From: Ascidiaceihabitans sp. | GTDB taxonomy: Bacteria; Pseudomonadota; Alphaproteobacteria; Rhodobacterales; Rhodobacteraceae | Assembly: GCA_029251465.1 (NCBI GenBank) | Contig: JAQXDI010000016.1 | Location: 1-64,000, forward strand | Length of the DNA stretch: 64,000 nt | Reading direction: 5' to 3' | Shown here: one piece after another, positions 8,741 through 17,184 of the stretch | Layout of the letters: each line of letters starts with the position of its first letter | Position numbering within the stretch: position 1 is the first letter of the stretch | Made by a program: the position numbers and the translations under genes | Notes under the pieces: model-generated | Told to the model about the DNA's origin: nothing | Databases searched by the model: none | Seen by the model: only the letters and a program-made list of their open reading frames with translations

Positions 8741-9562
8741 GTGCGGCTGATCCTTCATATGGGTGTCCAGAAAACGGGCACCACATCGCTGCAGCACTTT
8801 TTGCGGCGCAACAAAGATGCGTTGGCGTCTCGCATGTTGGTGATGGTTCCAAACGCCAAGTCCGTCTGCCGTTTGGTGGGGCGTGCTGCGTGGGATTATT
8901 CGCAAGGGATCGTCGACAAGGCTGAACTGATCACAGCTATCGAAACGGCGCGTGACACGATGCAAGCGTCTGATCACGATCTGTGTTTGCTGAGCCACGA
9001 AAACCTGTGTGGCGCGATGCCGGGGACGGGCGATCTGCTAGATCTGTACCCGCACCTCCCCGAGATTATGGGCCTGTTGGACACGCATCTTGCGCCGCTT
9101 ATCCCGGAGTATGTTTTCTATACCCGCGACATTCAGCGCTGGAAATCTTCGGTGCACAACCAAGTCGTGAAATCCAACAACTACACCCACGCGTTAGAAC
9201 GTTTTCGCGCTGACACGAACGCCCTAACCGATTGGGATGATCTGAAATTGCGCCTGAACGCGGCGGTGGGTGCAGATCGCATCACGTGGATCGCACTAGA
9301 AGACGAAACTGACCGCGCCCGCCCTGGCCAACAATTGTTGAAAATTGCTGGCCTCACTGACGCTGATATTGCGGCCCTTGATCCAATTCCGGGTGATCGC
9401 AACGAAAGCTTAACGCCCGGCGCGCTCGAATTCATGCGCCTTGCCAACACGCTTCAATTGCCGCGCAATCTGCGCCGCGAATTGGCGAAATCTGTTGTGC
9501 AAAACCAACCCGTATTTGATTCTTTGACCGATGTGCTCGTTCAGAGCAGAAAGGAACACTGA
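8741..9562 (+). CDS. Sulfotransferase-like P-loop protein in sdh operon
   Basis: This 273-residue protein starts at GTG 8741, four bases after the lipoprotein gene. [11 protein letters not shown] (8-18) matches the 5'-phosphosulfate-binding loop of PAPS-dependent sulfotransferases (K11, T14, T15, S16). The segment [13 protein letters not shown] (around residues 128-140) resembles their 3'-phosphate-binding motif (R then S). No signal peptide is seen, so it should be cytoplasmic. Nothing points to the acceptor. Its position between sdhA and sdhB, with sdhB starting two bases after its stop, means it is cotranscribed with a core respiratory enzyme, which is unexpected. A family name of sulfotransferase is well supported; activity is not. 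Confidence 0.7.
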   Translation: MRLILHMGVQKTGTTSLQHFLRRNKDALASRMLVMVPNAKSVCRLVGRAAWDYSQGIVDKAELITAIETARDTMQASDHDLCLLSHENLCGAMPGTGDLLDLYPHLPEIMGLLDTHLAPLIPEYVFYTRDIQRWKSSVHNQVVKSNNYTHALERFRADTNALTDWDDLKLRLNAAVGADRITWIALEDETDRARPGQQLLKIAGLTDADIAALDPIPGDRNESLTPGALEFMRLANTLQLPRNLRRELAKSVVQNQPVFDSLTDVLVQSRKEH

Positions 9563-9563
9563 C

Positions 9564-10343
9564 ATGGTTCAACTGACCTTGCCGAAAAACTCCCGCATGA
9601 CGCGGGGCAAAACATGGCCAAAACCCGAGGGCGCAACGAACTTGCGCAAATTCAGCATTTATCGCTGGAACCCGGATGACGGCAAGAACCCTCAGCTTGA
9701 TAGTTATTGGGTTGATATGGACACCTGCGGTCCGATGATTTTGGACGCGCTGATCAAGATCAAAAACGAGATTGATCCGACACTGACCTTCCGTCGTTCG
9801 TGCCGCGAAGGCATTTGTGGGTCTTGTGCGATGAACATCGATGGCATCAACACGTTAGCCTGCATCTACGGCATGGACGAAGTCAAAGGTGACGTGAAAA
9901 TCTATCCGCTGCCACACATGCCAGTGGTTAAGGATTTGATCCCGGACCTGACGCATTTTTACGCCCAACACGCGTCGATCATGCCGTGGTTGGAAACCAA
10001 AACCAACCGTCCTGCCAAAGAATGGAAGCAGTCCATCGAAGACCGCGCCAAATTGGACGGCCTGTACGAATGCGTCATGTGTGCGTGCTGCTCAACGTCC
10101 TGCCCCAGCTACTGGTGGAACGGCGATCGCTACCTTGGACCAGCCGCATTGCTGCATGCCTACCGCTGGATCATCGATAGCCGCGACGAGGCAACAGGCG
10201 AACGCCTCGACGATCTCGAAGACCCGTTCAAACTGTATCGCTGTCACACGATTATGAACTGCGCCAAGACCTGCCCCAAAGGCCTGAACCCAGCCGAGGC
10301 GATCGCCAACATCAAAAAGACGATGGTTGAACGCCGCGTCTAA
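9564..10343 (+). CDS. sdhB: Succinate dehydrogenase iron-sulfur subunit
   Basis: The 259-residue protein contains the three clusters of SdhB: 2Fe-2S (C80, C85, C88, C100), 4Fe-4S (C170, C173, C176 with C237) and 3Fe-4S (C180, C227, C233) in the order usual for the family. The ATG at 9564 is preceded by AAAGGAACAC and lies two bases after the stop of the sulfotransferase-like gene. It passes electrons from the SdhA flavin to quinone in the membrane domain. A strong terminator follows at 10366-10392, closing the operon. Confidence 0.97.
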   Translation: MVQLTLPKNSRMTRGKTWPKPEGATNLRKFSIYRWNPDDGKNPQLDSYWVDMDTCGPMILDALIKIKNEIDPTLTFRRSCREGICGSCAMNIDGINTLACIYGMDEVKGDVKIYPLPHMPVVKDLIPDLTHFYAQHASIMPWLETKTNRPAKEWKQSIEDRAKLDGLYECVMCACCSTSCPSYWWNGDRYLGPAALLHAYRWIIDSRDEATGERLDDLEDPFKLYRCHTIMNCAKTCPKGLNPAEAIANIKKTMVERRV

Positions 10344-10365
10344 GCTGGTCAGCAATCCAATACAT

Positions 10366-10392
10366 AACGGCGGCCCATGGGTCGCCGTTTTT
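10366..10392 (+). terminator. Rho-independent terminator of the sdh operon
   Basis: AACGGCG (10366-10372) pairs with CGCCGTT (10383-10389); the loop itself contains CCCATGGG, which can extend the stem. A run of T follows (10388-10392). It lies 22 bases after the sdhB stop. Confidence 0.85.
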
Positions 10393-10458
10393 GTGTGTTG
10401 AACCTAAATTCCGGTTGCGCCAATGTCCTTGGACGCAGGTGCCAACAGGACGAAACCC

Positions 10459-10677
10459 ATGCCCTTAATTCTTGTCGCAGTTATTGCGTTTTTTGTCGTG
10501 GCGTTTTTAGCCCGCCGCGCACGACCCAATCGCGAATGCCGCTGGCGGGCTGACGCATCCGGTAACCGTGGAACTTTGCGCAAGTGCAATTGTGCCGCCT
10601 GCGGAGCCGAGGCGTTTACGTCGTCAACGGGTGTTCCAAAAGACTGCAAATCGCTGCATCGTCCGCCCAGCTTGTAA
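10459..10677 (+). CDS. Small protein with N-terminal membrane segment and two paired cysteines
   Basis: From the ATG at 10459 (ACAGGACG upstream) the product is 72 residues: one hydrophobic segment (MPLILVAVIAFFVVAFLA), a basic patch (RRARP), then a C-terminal part with C-N-C-A-A-C-G that resembles a small metal-binding knuckle. An in-frame ATG at 10423 would add 12 residues that look unlike a membrane-protein start. I do not recognise a named family. It lies just upstream of the DUF1989 gene on the same strand. Confidence 0.55.
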   Translation: MPLILVAVIAFFVVAFLARRARPNRECRWRADASGNRGTLRKCNCAACGAEAFTSSTGVPKDCKSLHRPPSL

Positions 10678-10686
10678 GGATACAAC

Positions 10687-11532
10687 ATGACCCAACCCTC
10701 AGATGCAGCTGCGCGCCGCGCCATAAAGCCAATCATTTGCTACCATGTCGATACGCTGCCGGCCCCGGATATGGATCTGTATACGAGGGCGCGGGACACT
10801 TTGACCAAGGTCGACGAGGTCATTGCACCTGCCCGCGAGGCGGCAACGTTTCATGTTCCCAAAGGTCATTTTTTCCGCATCACTTCGGTGGAAGGTTCGC
10901 AAGTTGGCGACCTCAATCTGTTCAATGCGAATGACCTGAACGAGCGGTTCTATTCCGGCAAAACGCGTGCGTTGCACGGCACACACATCACGACGGGTCA
11001 ACGCATGTGGTCTAGTTTTCCAGGGCTGCGGCCTATGGCGACGATCACCCATGACACGCTTGGTTGGTACGGAATGGATGAATTTGGCGGTTCGGTGCAC
11101 GACGTGATTGGCACGCGCTGCGATCCCTATACGCATAATTTGCTGGCCGGTGGGCAGTACCACCATTGCTGCCATTCGAACCTGTCGCGTGCGATGGCGG
11201 ACCATCTGGATGTGACACCGCAAGAGGCGGAAGCTCATGTTCACGACGTGTTCAACGTGTTTATGTGCACAGGGTTTACCCGCGATACCGGACAATATTT
11301 TATGAAGGCATCACCGGTACGCCCCGGTGATTACCTTGAATTTTTCGCAGAGATTGATTTGCTTGGATGCCTCAGTGCCTGCCCAGGCGGGGACTGTTCA
11401 TCTGAACATTCATCGGACGAGGCCGCGTGTTACCCGCTGCTGGTTGAAGTGTTCAAGCCGGCGGCGGGCAGTTTGGATGGCTGGGTTTCACCCCAGCCCA
11501 ACGAATATGATCGCAGCCACGGGCGCGGCTAG
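10687..11532 (+). CDS. DUF1989 / urea carboxylase-associated family protein
   Basis: The 281-residue protein carries the DUF1989 fold: [23 protein letters not shown] (about residues 55-77), the CDPYTHNLL block and the cysteine-rich [12 protein letters not shown] segment near residue 235. DUF1989 proteins are linked to urea and guanidine degradation, where the paired urea carboxylase-associated proteins form part of carboxyguanidine deiminase. Those proteins normally come as a pair next to the carboxylase; here there is one gene alone, so the substrate is uncertain. AAGGATACAAC precedes the start. Its last bases overlap by four with the convergent deoD gene. Confidence 0.8.
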   Translation: MTQPSDAAARRAIKPIICYHVDTLPAPDMDLYTRARDTLTKVDEVIAPAREAATFHVPKGHFFRITSVEGSQVGDLNLFNANDLNERFYSGKTRALHGTHITTGQRMWSSFPGLRPMATITHDTLGWYGMDEFGGSVHDVIGTRCDPYTHNLLAGGQYHHCCHSNLSRAMADHLDVTPQEAEAHVHDVFNVFMCTGFTRDTGQYFMKASPVRPGDYLEFFAEIDLLGCLSACPGGDCSSEHSSDEAACYPLLVEVFKPAAGSLDGWVSPQPNEYDRSHGRG

Positions 11533-12233
11533 TTAAACGCGGCTTGCAACGCGATTTCGACCATGTCGCCAAAGCTGCGTTCGCGGTCTGTCGAGGGCAA
11601 GGCTTCACCCGTTTGCAAGTGGTCCGACACAGTCAAAACCGCCAATGCGCGACGCCCGTAACGGGCAGCAAGCGTGTAAAGTTCGGCGGCCTCCATTTCG
11701 ACGCCAAGAATGCCGTGGCGCGTCATTTGTTCGTTCAGATCAGGGCGTTCGTCATAGAACACATCCGACGAATAAATGCCGCCAACATGAGTGTCTGTGC
11801 CTTTGGCCTGTGCGGCGTTCACTGCGGCTGCGAGCAGCCCGTAATCGGCACAGGGCGCGTAGTTGAATTCCTTAAAGATACCAGAGGACGGCGAATTTAT
11901 TGTGCTGGCTGTCATCGCGATGATCACGTCACGGACTTTGACCTGAGGCTGCATGCCGCCACAGCTGCCAATGCGGATCAGCGTTTTTGCATCGTAGTCC
12001 TTGATCAGCTCGTTCACATAGATCGACAATGACGGCATGCCCATGCCTGACCCTTGGATGGTCACGCGATTGCCATTCCACGTGCCGGTGAACCCCAGCA
12101 TGCCTCTGACTTCATTGACCAGTTTGACGTCTGTCAAAAACGTCTCTGCGGCCCATTTGGCGCGATAAGGGTCGCCAGGCAGCAGGACTGTTTCAGCGAT
12201 TTCGCCTGGTTTTGCACCGATGTGAACTGTCAT
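11529..12233 (-). CDS. deoD: Purine-nucleoside phosphorylase DeoD-type
   Basis: The 234-residue protein, starting [22 protein letters not shown], matches bacterial hexameric purine nucleoside phosphorylase. Conserved elements include the phosphate-binding R-I-G-S-C-G segment near 87-92, the [13 protein letters not shown] block that binds ribose and base, and the S-D-H catalytic Asp region ([10 protein letters not shown]). It splits purine nucleosides to base and ribose-1-phosphate in the cytoplasm. I chose the start at 12233, with AAAGGATCC upstream; a longer frame lacks support. It runs divergently from a small lipoprotein gene, and the shared gap holds a double palindrome. The BMP-type importer at 24501-29464 could supply substrate. 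Confidence 0.92.
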   Translation of the reverse strand: MTVHIGAKPGEIAETVLLPGDPYRAKWAAETFLTDVKLVNEVRGMLGFTGTWNGNRVTIQGSGMGMPSLSIYVNELIKDYDAKTLIRIGSCGGMQPQVKVRDVIIAMTASTINSPSSGIFKEFNYAPCADYGLLAAAVNAAQAKGTDTHVGGIYSSDVFYDERPDLNEQMTRHGILGVEMEAAELYTLAARYGRRALAVLTVSDHLQTGEALPSTDRERSFGDMVEIALQAAFN

Positions 12234-12320
12234 GAAGGATCCTTTCAGGTTTTTGGCAACCTGCCCCGAGGGGATGAATAGGGCAAGAGACAAGTGGGGA
12301 AAACCATACTTGAAGAATGT

Positions 12321-12367
12321 GGCGAACATTGTTCATGTATTTGTGAACGGCGTTCATAATGTTCGCC
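12321..12367. promoter_or_regulatory. Double GAAC-N3-GTTC operator in deoD / lipoprotein divergent promoter
   Basis: GAAC-ATT-GTTC (12324-12334) and GAAC-GGC-GTTC (12345-12355) have centres exactly 21 bases apart. A further GTTCGCC at 12361-12367, with GGCGAAC at 12321-12327, makes a perfect 10-base inverted repeat (GGCGAACATT / AATGTTCGCC) that encloses both. The array lies 88 bases from the deoD start and 20 from the lipoprotein start, so it may overlap the promoter of the latter. The half-site spacing is not that of the LexA box (direct GTTC-N7-GTTC). Confidence 0.6.
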
Positions 12368-12387
12368 GCAACACAAAGGTGTTTGTT

Positions 12388-12741
12388 ATGAAAACTATTC
12401 TTGTCGCCGCTCTTTTGGGATCAATTGGTCTAACGGCCTGTGATGTTTCACATCCAGTCGCAGTGGTTGGCCCGGCCAACACAGTTTATCGTGGCACGGC
12501 AACGGCCACATTTTTAGAAGGCGGCTGGTTTCAGGTCAGCAATGGCGGAACCAATTGTTCCGGTCGATACACGCCAGCGTCCGAGACGCGCAAAGTGACC
12601 TTTCCTGTCAAATGCTCAAACGGGCTGGCAGGGGTAGGCACCGCGCAATATGAAACGCCGCGTTCAGGTGGTGGTGAAATTGTCATGCAAGATGGTAGCC
12701 GCTGGCAATTCATCTTTGGACGGGGTGCACTATCCGTCTAG
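12388..12741 (+). CDS. Small lipoprotein, unknown function
   Basis: The 117-residue product has a lipoprotein signal (MKTILVAALLGSIGLTAC, lipidated Cys at residue 18) and a beta-rich mature part of about 100 residues with two more cysteines (C51 and C71). The glycine- and threonine-rich pattern suggests a small beta-barrel or sandwich. No named family is recognised. It is transcribed divergently from deoD and ends before a hairpin shared with the convergent H-NS-like gene. The long in-frame extension upstream runs through the operator region and is unlikely to be coding. Confidence 0.65.
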   Translation: MKTILVAALLGSIGLTACDVSHPVAVVGPANTVYRGTATATFLEGGWFQVSNGGTNCSGRYTPASETRKVTFPVKCSNGLAGVGTAQYETPRSGGGEIVMQDGSRWQFIFGRGALSV

Positions 12742-12752
12742 CAGCGTCGGAA

Positions 12753-12787
12753 TGGAAATGGCCCGTCGAATACGCAGGCCATTTCCA
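12753..12787. terminator. Hairpin between convergent genes, possible bidirectional terminator
   Basis: TGGAAATGGCC (12753-12763) pairs perfectly with GGCCATTTCCA (12777-12787) across a 13-base loop. It lies 12 bases after the lipoprotein stop and 15 bases from the end of the convergent H-NS-like gene. The following T run is weak in both directions, so termination strength is uncertain. Confidence 0.5.
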
Positions 12788-12801
12788 AAATCTCTTTGAA
12801 G

Positions 12802-13140
12802 CTAGATTGCCAAATCGTCCGGAGACGTTCCGGCCTCAACGGCATTTTTGAACCAGAATGGCTGACGCCCTTTCCCAGTCCATGTTTGTGCCGGGTCTTC
12901 TGGATTTGCAAAGCGGGCTACAGCCGGTTTGCTCTTTTTCTTTTTGGGTTTGGCTGCCACGCTTGGCGCTTTGTCTTTGGCCAAATCTTTCAGTGAAAAC
13001 CCGAATTCAGCAACAGCTTTTTCTGCGGCTTTCATGGCTTCACGACGATCACGGGCTTTGGCTGTAAGCAGCGCTTTTTTAACATCTGCAGCCAGCTTTT
13101 CTAACTCTTTACGTGTCAGGGATTTAAGATCAAATTTCAT
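12802..13140 (-). CDS. H-NS family nucleoid-associated protein (HvrA/Spb-like)
   Basis: The 112-residue protein begins MKFDLKSLTRKELEKLAADV, a helical oligomerisation region, has a basic linker (KPKKKKSKP, residues about 70-78), and ends with the DNA-binding core TWTGKGRQPFWFKNAVE, the motif of H-NS C-terminal domains. Rhodobacter relatives (HvrA, Spb) act as nucleoid proteins and regulators of photosynthesis and nitrogen genes. The start at 13140 has GAGGAC upstream. A 23-base palindrome overlaps the region just before that ribosome-binding site. An N-terminal extension in the same frame reads through the palindrome and is not supported. Confidence 0.9.
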   Translation of the reverse strand: MKFDLKSLTRKELEKLAADVKKALLTAKARDRREAMKAAEKAVAEFGFSLKDLAKDKAPSVAAKPKKKKSKPAVARFANPEDPAQTWTGKGRQPFWFKNAVEAGTSPDDLAI

Positions 13141-13150
13141 AGGATTGTCC

Positions 13151-13173
13151 TCGCAATTCGATTCGAATTGCGA
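13151..13173 (-). promoter_or_regulatory. Perfect 11-bp-arm palindrome at the ribosome-binding site of the H-NS-like gene
   Basis: TCGCAATTCGA and TCGAATTGCGA are exact inverted copies separated by one base. On the minus strand the element ends where the GAGGAC ribosome-binding site begins, ten bases from the start codon. It could be a DNA operator or, in RNA, a hairpin that touches the Shine-Dalgarno sequence. Which of these applies cannot be told from sequence. Confidence 0.6.
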
Positions 13174-13243
13174 AGGCCATATACGACAATAACCAAAAGG
13201 ATCAAGAAAAACCCTTGATCTATTTTGTATCAATAACTCTGGG

Positions 13244-15211
13244 TTATGCTGCTTCTACTTCTGATGGGTCTGCGAGCGTCACAATATCCATCATAATAGT
13301 ATTCAATTCGAAATCCTTCGGTGTATACACGCGCGCAACACCCATTGCTTTCAGGCGTTCTGCATCTTCGTCGGGAATGATTCCTCCGACAATGACCGGA
13401 ATTTCACTAAGGTTAGCAGTCCGCATCCGTTGCATCAATTCTTCGACCAGCGGAATATGGCTGCCGGACAGAATTGAAAGACCCACAACATGCGCGCCGT
13501 CTTCAATTGCGGCGGTGACCAATTCTTCTGGCGTTAGGCGAATACCTTCGTACGAGATATCCATGCCGCAATCGCGTGCGCGCACAGCAATTTGTTCCGC
13601 CCCGTTCGAGTGGCCATCGAGCCCCGGCTTGCCAACCAAAAATTTAAGGCGGCGGCCCAATTTATCGCTGACCGCATCGACGCTATCGCGCAGATCATCC
13701 AGGCCCTCGGTTTGGTTGGAACGGCCAGCGGCAACTCCGGTTGGTCCGCGATATTCTCCATGCACAGCGCGCATTTGGGCGGCCCATTCGCCGGTGGTCA
13801 CGCCCGCTTTGGCCGCAGCAATTGACGGTTCCATCACATTGCGCCCCTCAGCGGCGGCACTGCGCAAATCCGCCAGAGCGGCGTCGACAGCGACCTGATC
13901 ACGATCCGCGCGCCAGACGTTCAGGCGATCGATTTGCCCTTGTTCTTCGGCAGGGTCGACAACCATGATGCCACCATCGGCGGTCATCAGCGGCGAAGGT
14001 TCTGTGCTGGTGTATTTGTTGACGCCAACCACCACCGTTTCACCGGATTCAATTCTGTTCAGGCGCGCAGCGTTCGATCCGACCAATTGCGATTTCATAT
14101 AGTCGATAGCGTCGATTGCCCCACCCATTCCGTCAAGGTTCGCCAATTCAGCGCGCGCGCCGTTCTTTAATTCTTCTACCTTTGCATCGACCGCAGGGTT
14201 GCCATCGAACAGGTCGTCAAATTCCAAAAGATCCGTTTCAAACGCCATGATTTGTTGCATGCGCATGGACCATTGCTGATCCCATGGGCGGGGCAGGCCG
14301 AGGGCTTCGTTCCAGGCGGGCAATTGCACGGCCCGCGCGCGTGCTTTTTTAGAAAGCGTCACGGCCAGCATTTCGATGAGAATACGATAAACGTTGTTTT
14401 CAGGCTGCTGCTCGGTCAACCCAAGGGAATTGACCTGAACGCCATAGCGGAAACGGCGGTATCTCGCCTCGGTTACGCCATAGCGGGTTTCGCAAATTTC
14501 ATCCCAAAGATCGACAAAAGCGCGCATTTTGCACATCTCGGTGACGAACCGAATTCCGGCGTTTACGAAAAACGAAATACGCCCGACCAATGCGGGGAAA
14601 TCCTCAACCGCAACACGCGGGCGCAATTCATCCAAGACGGCAGTAGCTGTCGCCAATGCAAAGGCCAATTCCTGTTCCGGTGTCGCCCCTGCTTCTTGCA
14701 AGTGATAGGAACACACGTTCATCGGGTTCCATTTTGGCACGTTTGTGTAGCAATACTCGGCCACGTCCGCGATCATTTTTAGCGATGGTTTTGGCGGGCA
14801 AATATACGTGCCGCGCGATAAGTATTCTTTGATCAGGTCGTTTTGAACCGTGCCTTGCAGAGTGGCCACATCCGCACCCTGTTCTTCGGCTACAGCGATG
14901 TACAGCGCCAGCAACCAAGGGGCGGTTGCGTTGATCGTCATCGACGTGTTCATTTGCTCAAGCGGAATGTCCGCAAACAAGGCGCGCATGTCGCCAAGGT
15001 GGGACACTGGCACGCCGACTTTGCCGACTTCGCCGCGCGACAAAACGTGATCGCTGTCATAGCCGGTTTGTGTGGGCAGATCGAAAGCGACGGACAGGCC
15101 GGTTTGGCCTTTGGCAAGGTTCGAGCGATACAACAGGTTCGAAGCCTTGGCGGTTGAGTGCCCCGCGTACGTGCGGATCAGCCAGGGACGGTCTTTTTGT
15201 GTTTGTGTCAT
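13244..15211 (-). CDS. ecm: Ethylmalonyl-CoA mutase, coenzyme B12-dependent
   Basis: The 655-residue protein has the N-terminal TIM barrel of acyl-CoA mutases (RTYAGHSTAKASN, SVAFDLPTQTGYDSDH) and a C-terminal B12 domain with D532-x-H534-x-x-G537 (DGHSNG), where the histidine coordinates cobalt. It converts (2R)-ethylmalonyl-CoA to (2S)-methylsuccinyl-CoA, the step after crotonyl-CoA carboxylase/reductase. Methylmalonyl-CoA mutase is the main alternative, but the early RPWLIRTYAGHS start, the single-chain form of this size and nearby ccr favour ecm. I chose MTQTQKDRPW at 15211 over an upstream in-frame start at 15238. The promoter shares sequence with other pathway genes. Confidence 0.92.
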   Translation of the reverse strand: MTQTQKDRPWLIRTYAGHSTAKASNLLYRSNLAKGQTGLSVAFDLPTQTGYDSDHVLSRGEVGKVGVPVSHLGDMRALFADIPLEQMNTSMTINATAPWLLALYIAVAEEQGADVATLQGTVQNDLIKEYLSRGTYICPPKPSLKMIADVAEYCYTNVPKWNPMNVCSYHLQEAGATPEQELAFALATATAVLDELRPRVAVEDFPALVGRISFFVNAGIRFVTEMCKMRAFVDLWDEICETRYGVTEARYRRFRYGVQVNSLGLTEQQPENNVYRILIEMLAVTLSKKARARAVQLPAWNEALGLPRPWDQQWSMRMQQIMAFETDLLEFDDLFDGNPAVDAKVEELKNGARAELANLDGMGGAIDAIDYMKSQLVGSNAARLNRIESGETVVVGVNKYTSTEPSPLMTADGGIMVVDPAEEQGQIDRLNVWRADRDQVAVDAALADLRSAAAEGRNVMEPSIAAAKAGVTTGEWAAQMRAVHGEYRGPTGVAAGRSNQTEGLDDLRDSVDAVSDKLGRRLKFLVGKPGLDGHSNGAEQIAVRARDCGMDISYEGIRLTPEELVTAAIEDGAHVVGLSILSGSHIPLVEELMQRMRTANLSEIPVIVGGIIPDEDAERLKAMGVARVYTPKDFELNTIMMDIVTLADPSEVEAA

Positions 15212-15234
15212 CGAAAACCTCGTGAATCGCTTCG

Positions 15235-15304
15235 GCAATAATATTGCGTTGATTGACTGATACTTGGAATTTTATGCTAGTGTCAATTCGCTGCATTGCG
15301 GCAA
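15235..15304. promoter_or_regulatory. Putative ethylmalonyl-CoA pathway operator upstream of ecm
   Basis: TTCGCTGCATTGCGGCAA (15287-15304) is the exact reverse complement of the 18-mer upstream of the malyl-CoA enzyme gene (253-270). Within it ATTGC-G-GCAAT (15295-15305) is a palindrome. A second palindrome, GCAATA-A-TATTGC (15235-15247), lies closer to the ecm start. A similar pair of elements, in the same strand order, precedes the crotonyl-CoA carboxylase/reductase gene. Confidence 0.55.
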
Positions 15305-15311
15305 TTCAATC

Positions 15312-15674
15312 TTATCTTCGTATCGCAGCCGCAGCAATCATGGCCCAGCCCAACAGTCCCTGGGAATGTGCTGACAGGGTTCCGTCGCTGCGAAAAGTAA
15401 GGAACTGCAGGATATTTGAGGGGTTTGGTGCTGATCGAACGACCCACTGCAAGGGCAGGCCATCGATGATTGCAATGTAATATAGATAGTAGATTTGTGG
15501 GCTAAGCCAAACAAACATCCAGAAACCGCCGAGTGCGATCAACACCCGTAACGCCCAATGCGCCTTTAGATAAAACATCGCCCAGACGCTCCCGCCAGAC
15601 AGGCACAGCGACAGCAGGGCGAGTCCGATTTGACCAAATAGGCTAAGAGTAAAGAAAGAGTCGCCGCCATACAT
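15312..15674 (-). CDS. Small integral membrane protein, unknown
   Basis: A 120-residue protein with three likely membrane helices (about residues 10-32, 42-66 and 105-118) and aromatic loops (SPQIYYLYY). No family is recognised with confidence. A GAGGGC stretch directly precedes the ATG. It is transcribed divergently from the acyltransferase gene at 15767 and in the same direction as ecm, whose promoter elements lie just beyond its stop. Confidence 0.6.
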   Translation of the reverse strand: MYGGDSFFTLSLFGQIGLALLSLCLSGGSVWAMFYLKAHWALRVLIALGGFWMFVWLSPQIYYLYYIAIIDGLPLQWVVRSAPNPSNILQFLTFRSDGTLSAHSQGLLGWAMIAAAAIRR

Positions 15675-15766
15675 GCCCTCAGAATGCGCAGGCCATGCGG
15701 AAAAGAACAGCGTCCCACGCGTAACTTTCTGTTTACCCCCAACACCAGCCCTGTAAGGGTGCGGCG

Positions 15767-17119
15767 ATGATGCAGACTGTTGAACTCCCTATTTGGTTAT
15801 TCGTGCTGATCCTGCTCTTTGCAGCGGTCACAGCCCTGAGCCACTTTCTTTTGCCATCTGTGCGCTGGTTTTTTCGCCGCCGTTTGGAGCGCGCGGTTAA
15901 GAAATTGAACGAACGCCTTGAACGCCCGATCGAGCCATTCAAGCTGGCGCGTCGTTACGACATGATCCAGCGCCTGAGCTATGATCCCGAAGTGACCCGC
16001 GCGATTGTTGACTACGCGAGTGAACATGATGTGCCCGAAAACGTCGGCTTTCAAAAAGCGCAGTCTTACGCCCGCGAAATCGTGCCCAGCTTTAGTGCGT
16101 TCGCATATTTCGGATTCGGCATTCGGGTCGCGCGCTGGTTGGCCAATGCGCTTTATAATGTGCGGACCGGGCCGAAAAACGACGCGCGTCTGGCCGATTT
16201 GCCCAAGGACGCGACCGTTATTTTCATTATGAACCACCGATCCAACATGGATTATCTGTTGGTCACGTATCTGGCTGCACGCGCGTCGGCCCTGTCGTAT
16301 GCGGTTGGCGAATGGGCGCGGGTGTGGCCGCTGTCCAAACTGATCAAATCGCTCGGCGCGTATTTCATTCGGCGCAAATCGCGCGGTGCGTTGTACCGCA
16401 AGGTTCTGGCGCGTTACGTTCAAATGGCCCGCGACGGCGGCGTGACCCAAGCGGTGTTCCCCGAAGGCGGCCTAAGCCTAAATGGCAAACTGATGCCGCC
16501 AAAGATGGGCCTGTTGTCTTACATTCTTGAGGAATACGACCCCGAAGCCCGCGAAGTGATCTTTGTTCCCGTTGCAATTAACTACGACCGTGTGTTGGAA
16601 GACCGCGTGCTGATTGCTGCGGATCAGCGGGGCGATCGCCGCTTTGGCGGCAAAGTGTCCGTTGTGTTCAAATTCATCGCCCGCAAGATTTGGTTGCGTT
16701 TGCGTGGCAAGTTCTTGCGTTTTGGAACGGCGGCCGTTGTGTTCGGTGAACCTGTGTCCTTGCGCACCTATGAAGAACCGCCGAGCGCCCAAGAACTGGC
16801 CCAAGATCTGATGGCCCGCATTCAAGACGTCATGCCGGTGTTGTTCGTACCTCTCTTGTCGCGCGCAGTGTTGCAGGCCGAATCTGCTTTGGATGATGCA
16901 GCGCTTGCACAGGCCGTGAACAAACAGATCGCCGCCTGCCAAGGCGAGCTGCCATTGACCGCACCAGAGGACTTTGCGGCGACAGTGCGGTTGGCCCGCG
17001 AACACATGGAACAGCGCAAGCTGATTACGCACACGGATGCAGGCTGGGAAAAGACCCCGGATCAGATTCCCGTCTTGCAGTACTATTCAAATTCGATTGC
17101 GCATTTTTTCGCGCAATAG
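15767..17119 (+). CDS. PlsC-domain acyltransferase (glycerol-3-phosphate / lysophosphatidate type)
   Basis: The 450-residue protein has one N-terminal membrane segment (residues about 8-27) and a PlsC/PlsB acyltransferase domain. The catalytic box is NHRSNMDYL (H-x4-D), followed by the substrate box FPEGGLSLNGK and the VPVAINYDRV strand. The extended C-terminal half and the size fit a glycerol-3-phosphate or 1-acyl-glycerol-3-phosphate acyltransferase of phospholipid synthesis at the inner membrane. It lies upstream of ccr on the same strand, separated by a 153-base gap that holds the ccr promoter. Exact acceptor not determined. Confidence 0.8.
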   Translation: MMQTVELPIWLFVLILLFAAVTALSHFLLPSVRWFFRRRLERAVKKLNERLERPIEPFKLARRYDMIQRLSYDPEVTRAIVDYASEHDVPENVGFQKAQSYAREIVPSFSAFAYFGFGIRVARWLANALYNVRTGPKNDARLADLPKDATVIFIMNHRSNMDYLLVTYLAARASALSYAVGEWARVWPLSKLIKSLGAYFIRRKSRGALYRKVLARYVQMARDGGVTQAVFPEGGLSLNGKLMPPKMGLLSYILEEYDPEAREVIFVPVAINYDRVLEDRVLIAADQRGDRRFGGKVSVVFKFIARKIWLRLRGKFLRFGTAAVVFGEPVSLRTYEEPPSAQELAQDLMARIQDVMPVLFVPLLSRAVLQAESALDDAALAQAVNKQIAACQGELPLTAPEDFAATVRLAREHMEQRKLITHTDAGWEKTPDQIPVLQYYSNSIAHFFAQ

Positions 17120-17184
17120 ATGCAGTCGCAGCAAAATTTCCGCACTAGCAAAGTCATAAAGTTACAAAAAACATACCCAAGAGG

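Noticed and set aside
12324-12364. LexA box in the deoD gap
   Set aside because: The GAAC/GTTC units are inverted with three-base spacing or direct with five-base spacing; no GTTC-N7-GTTC is present.
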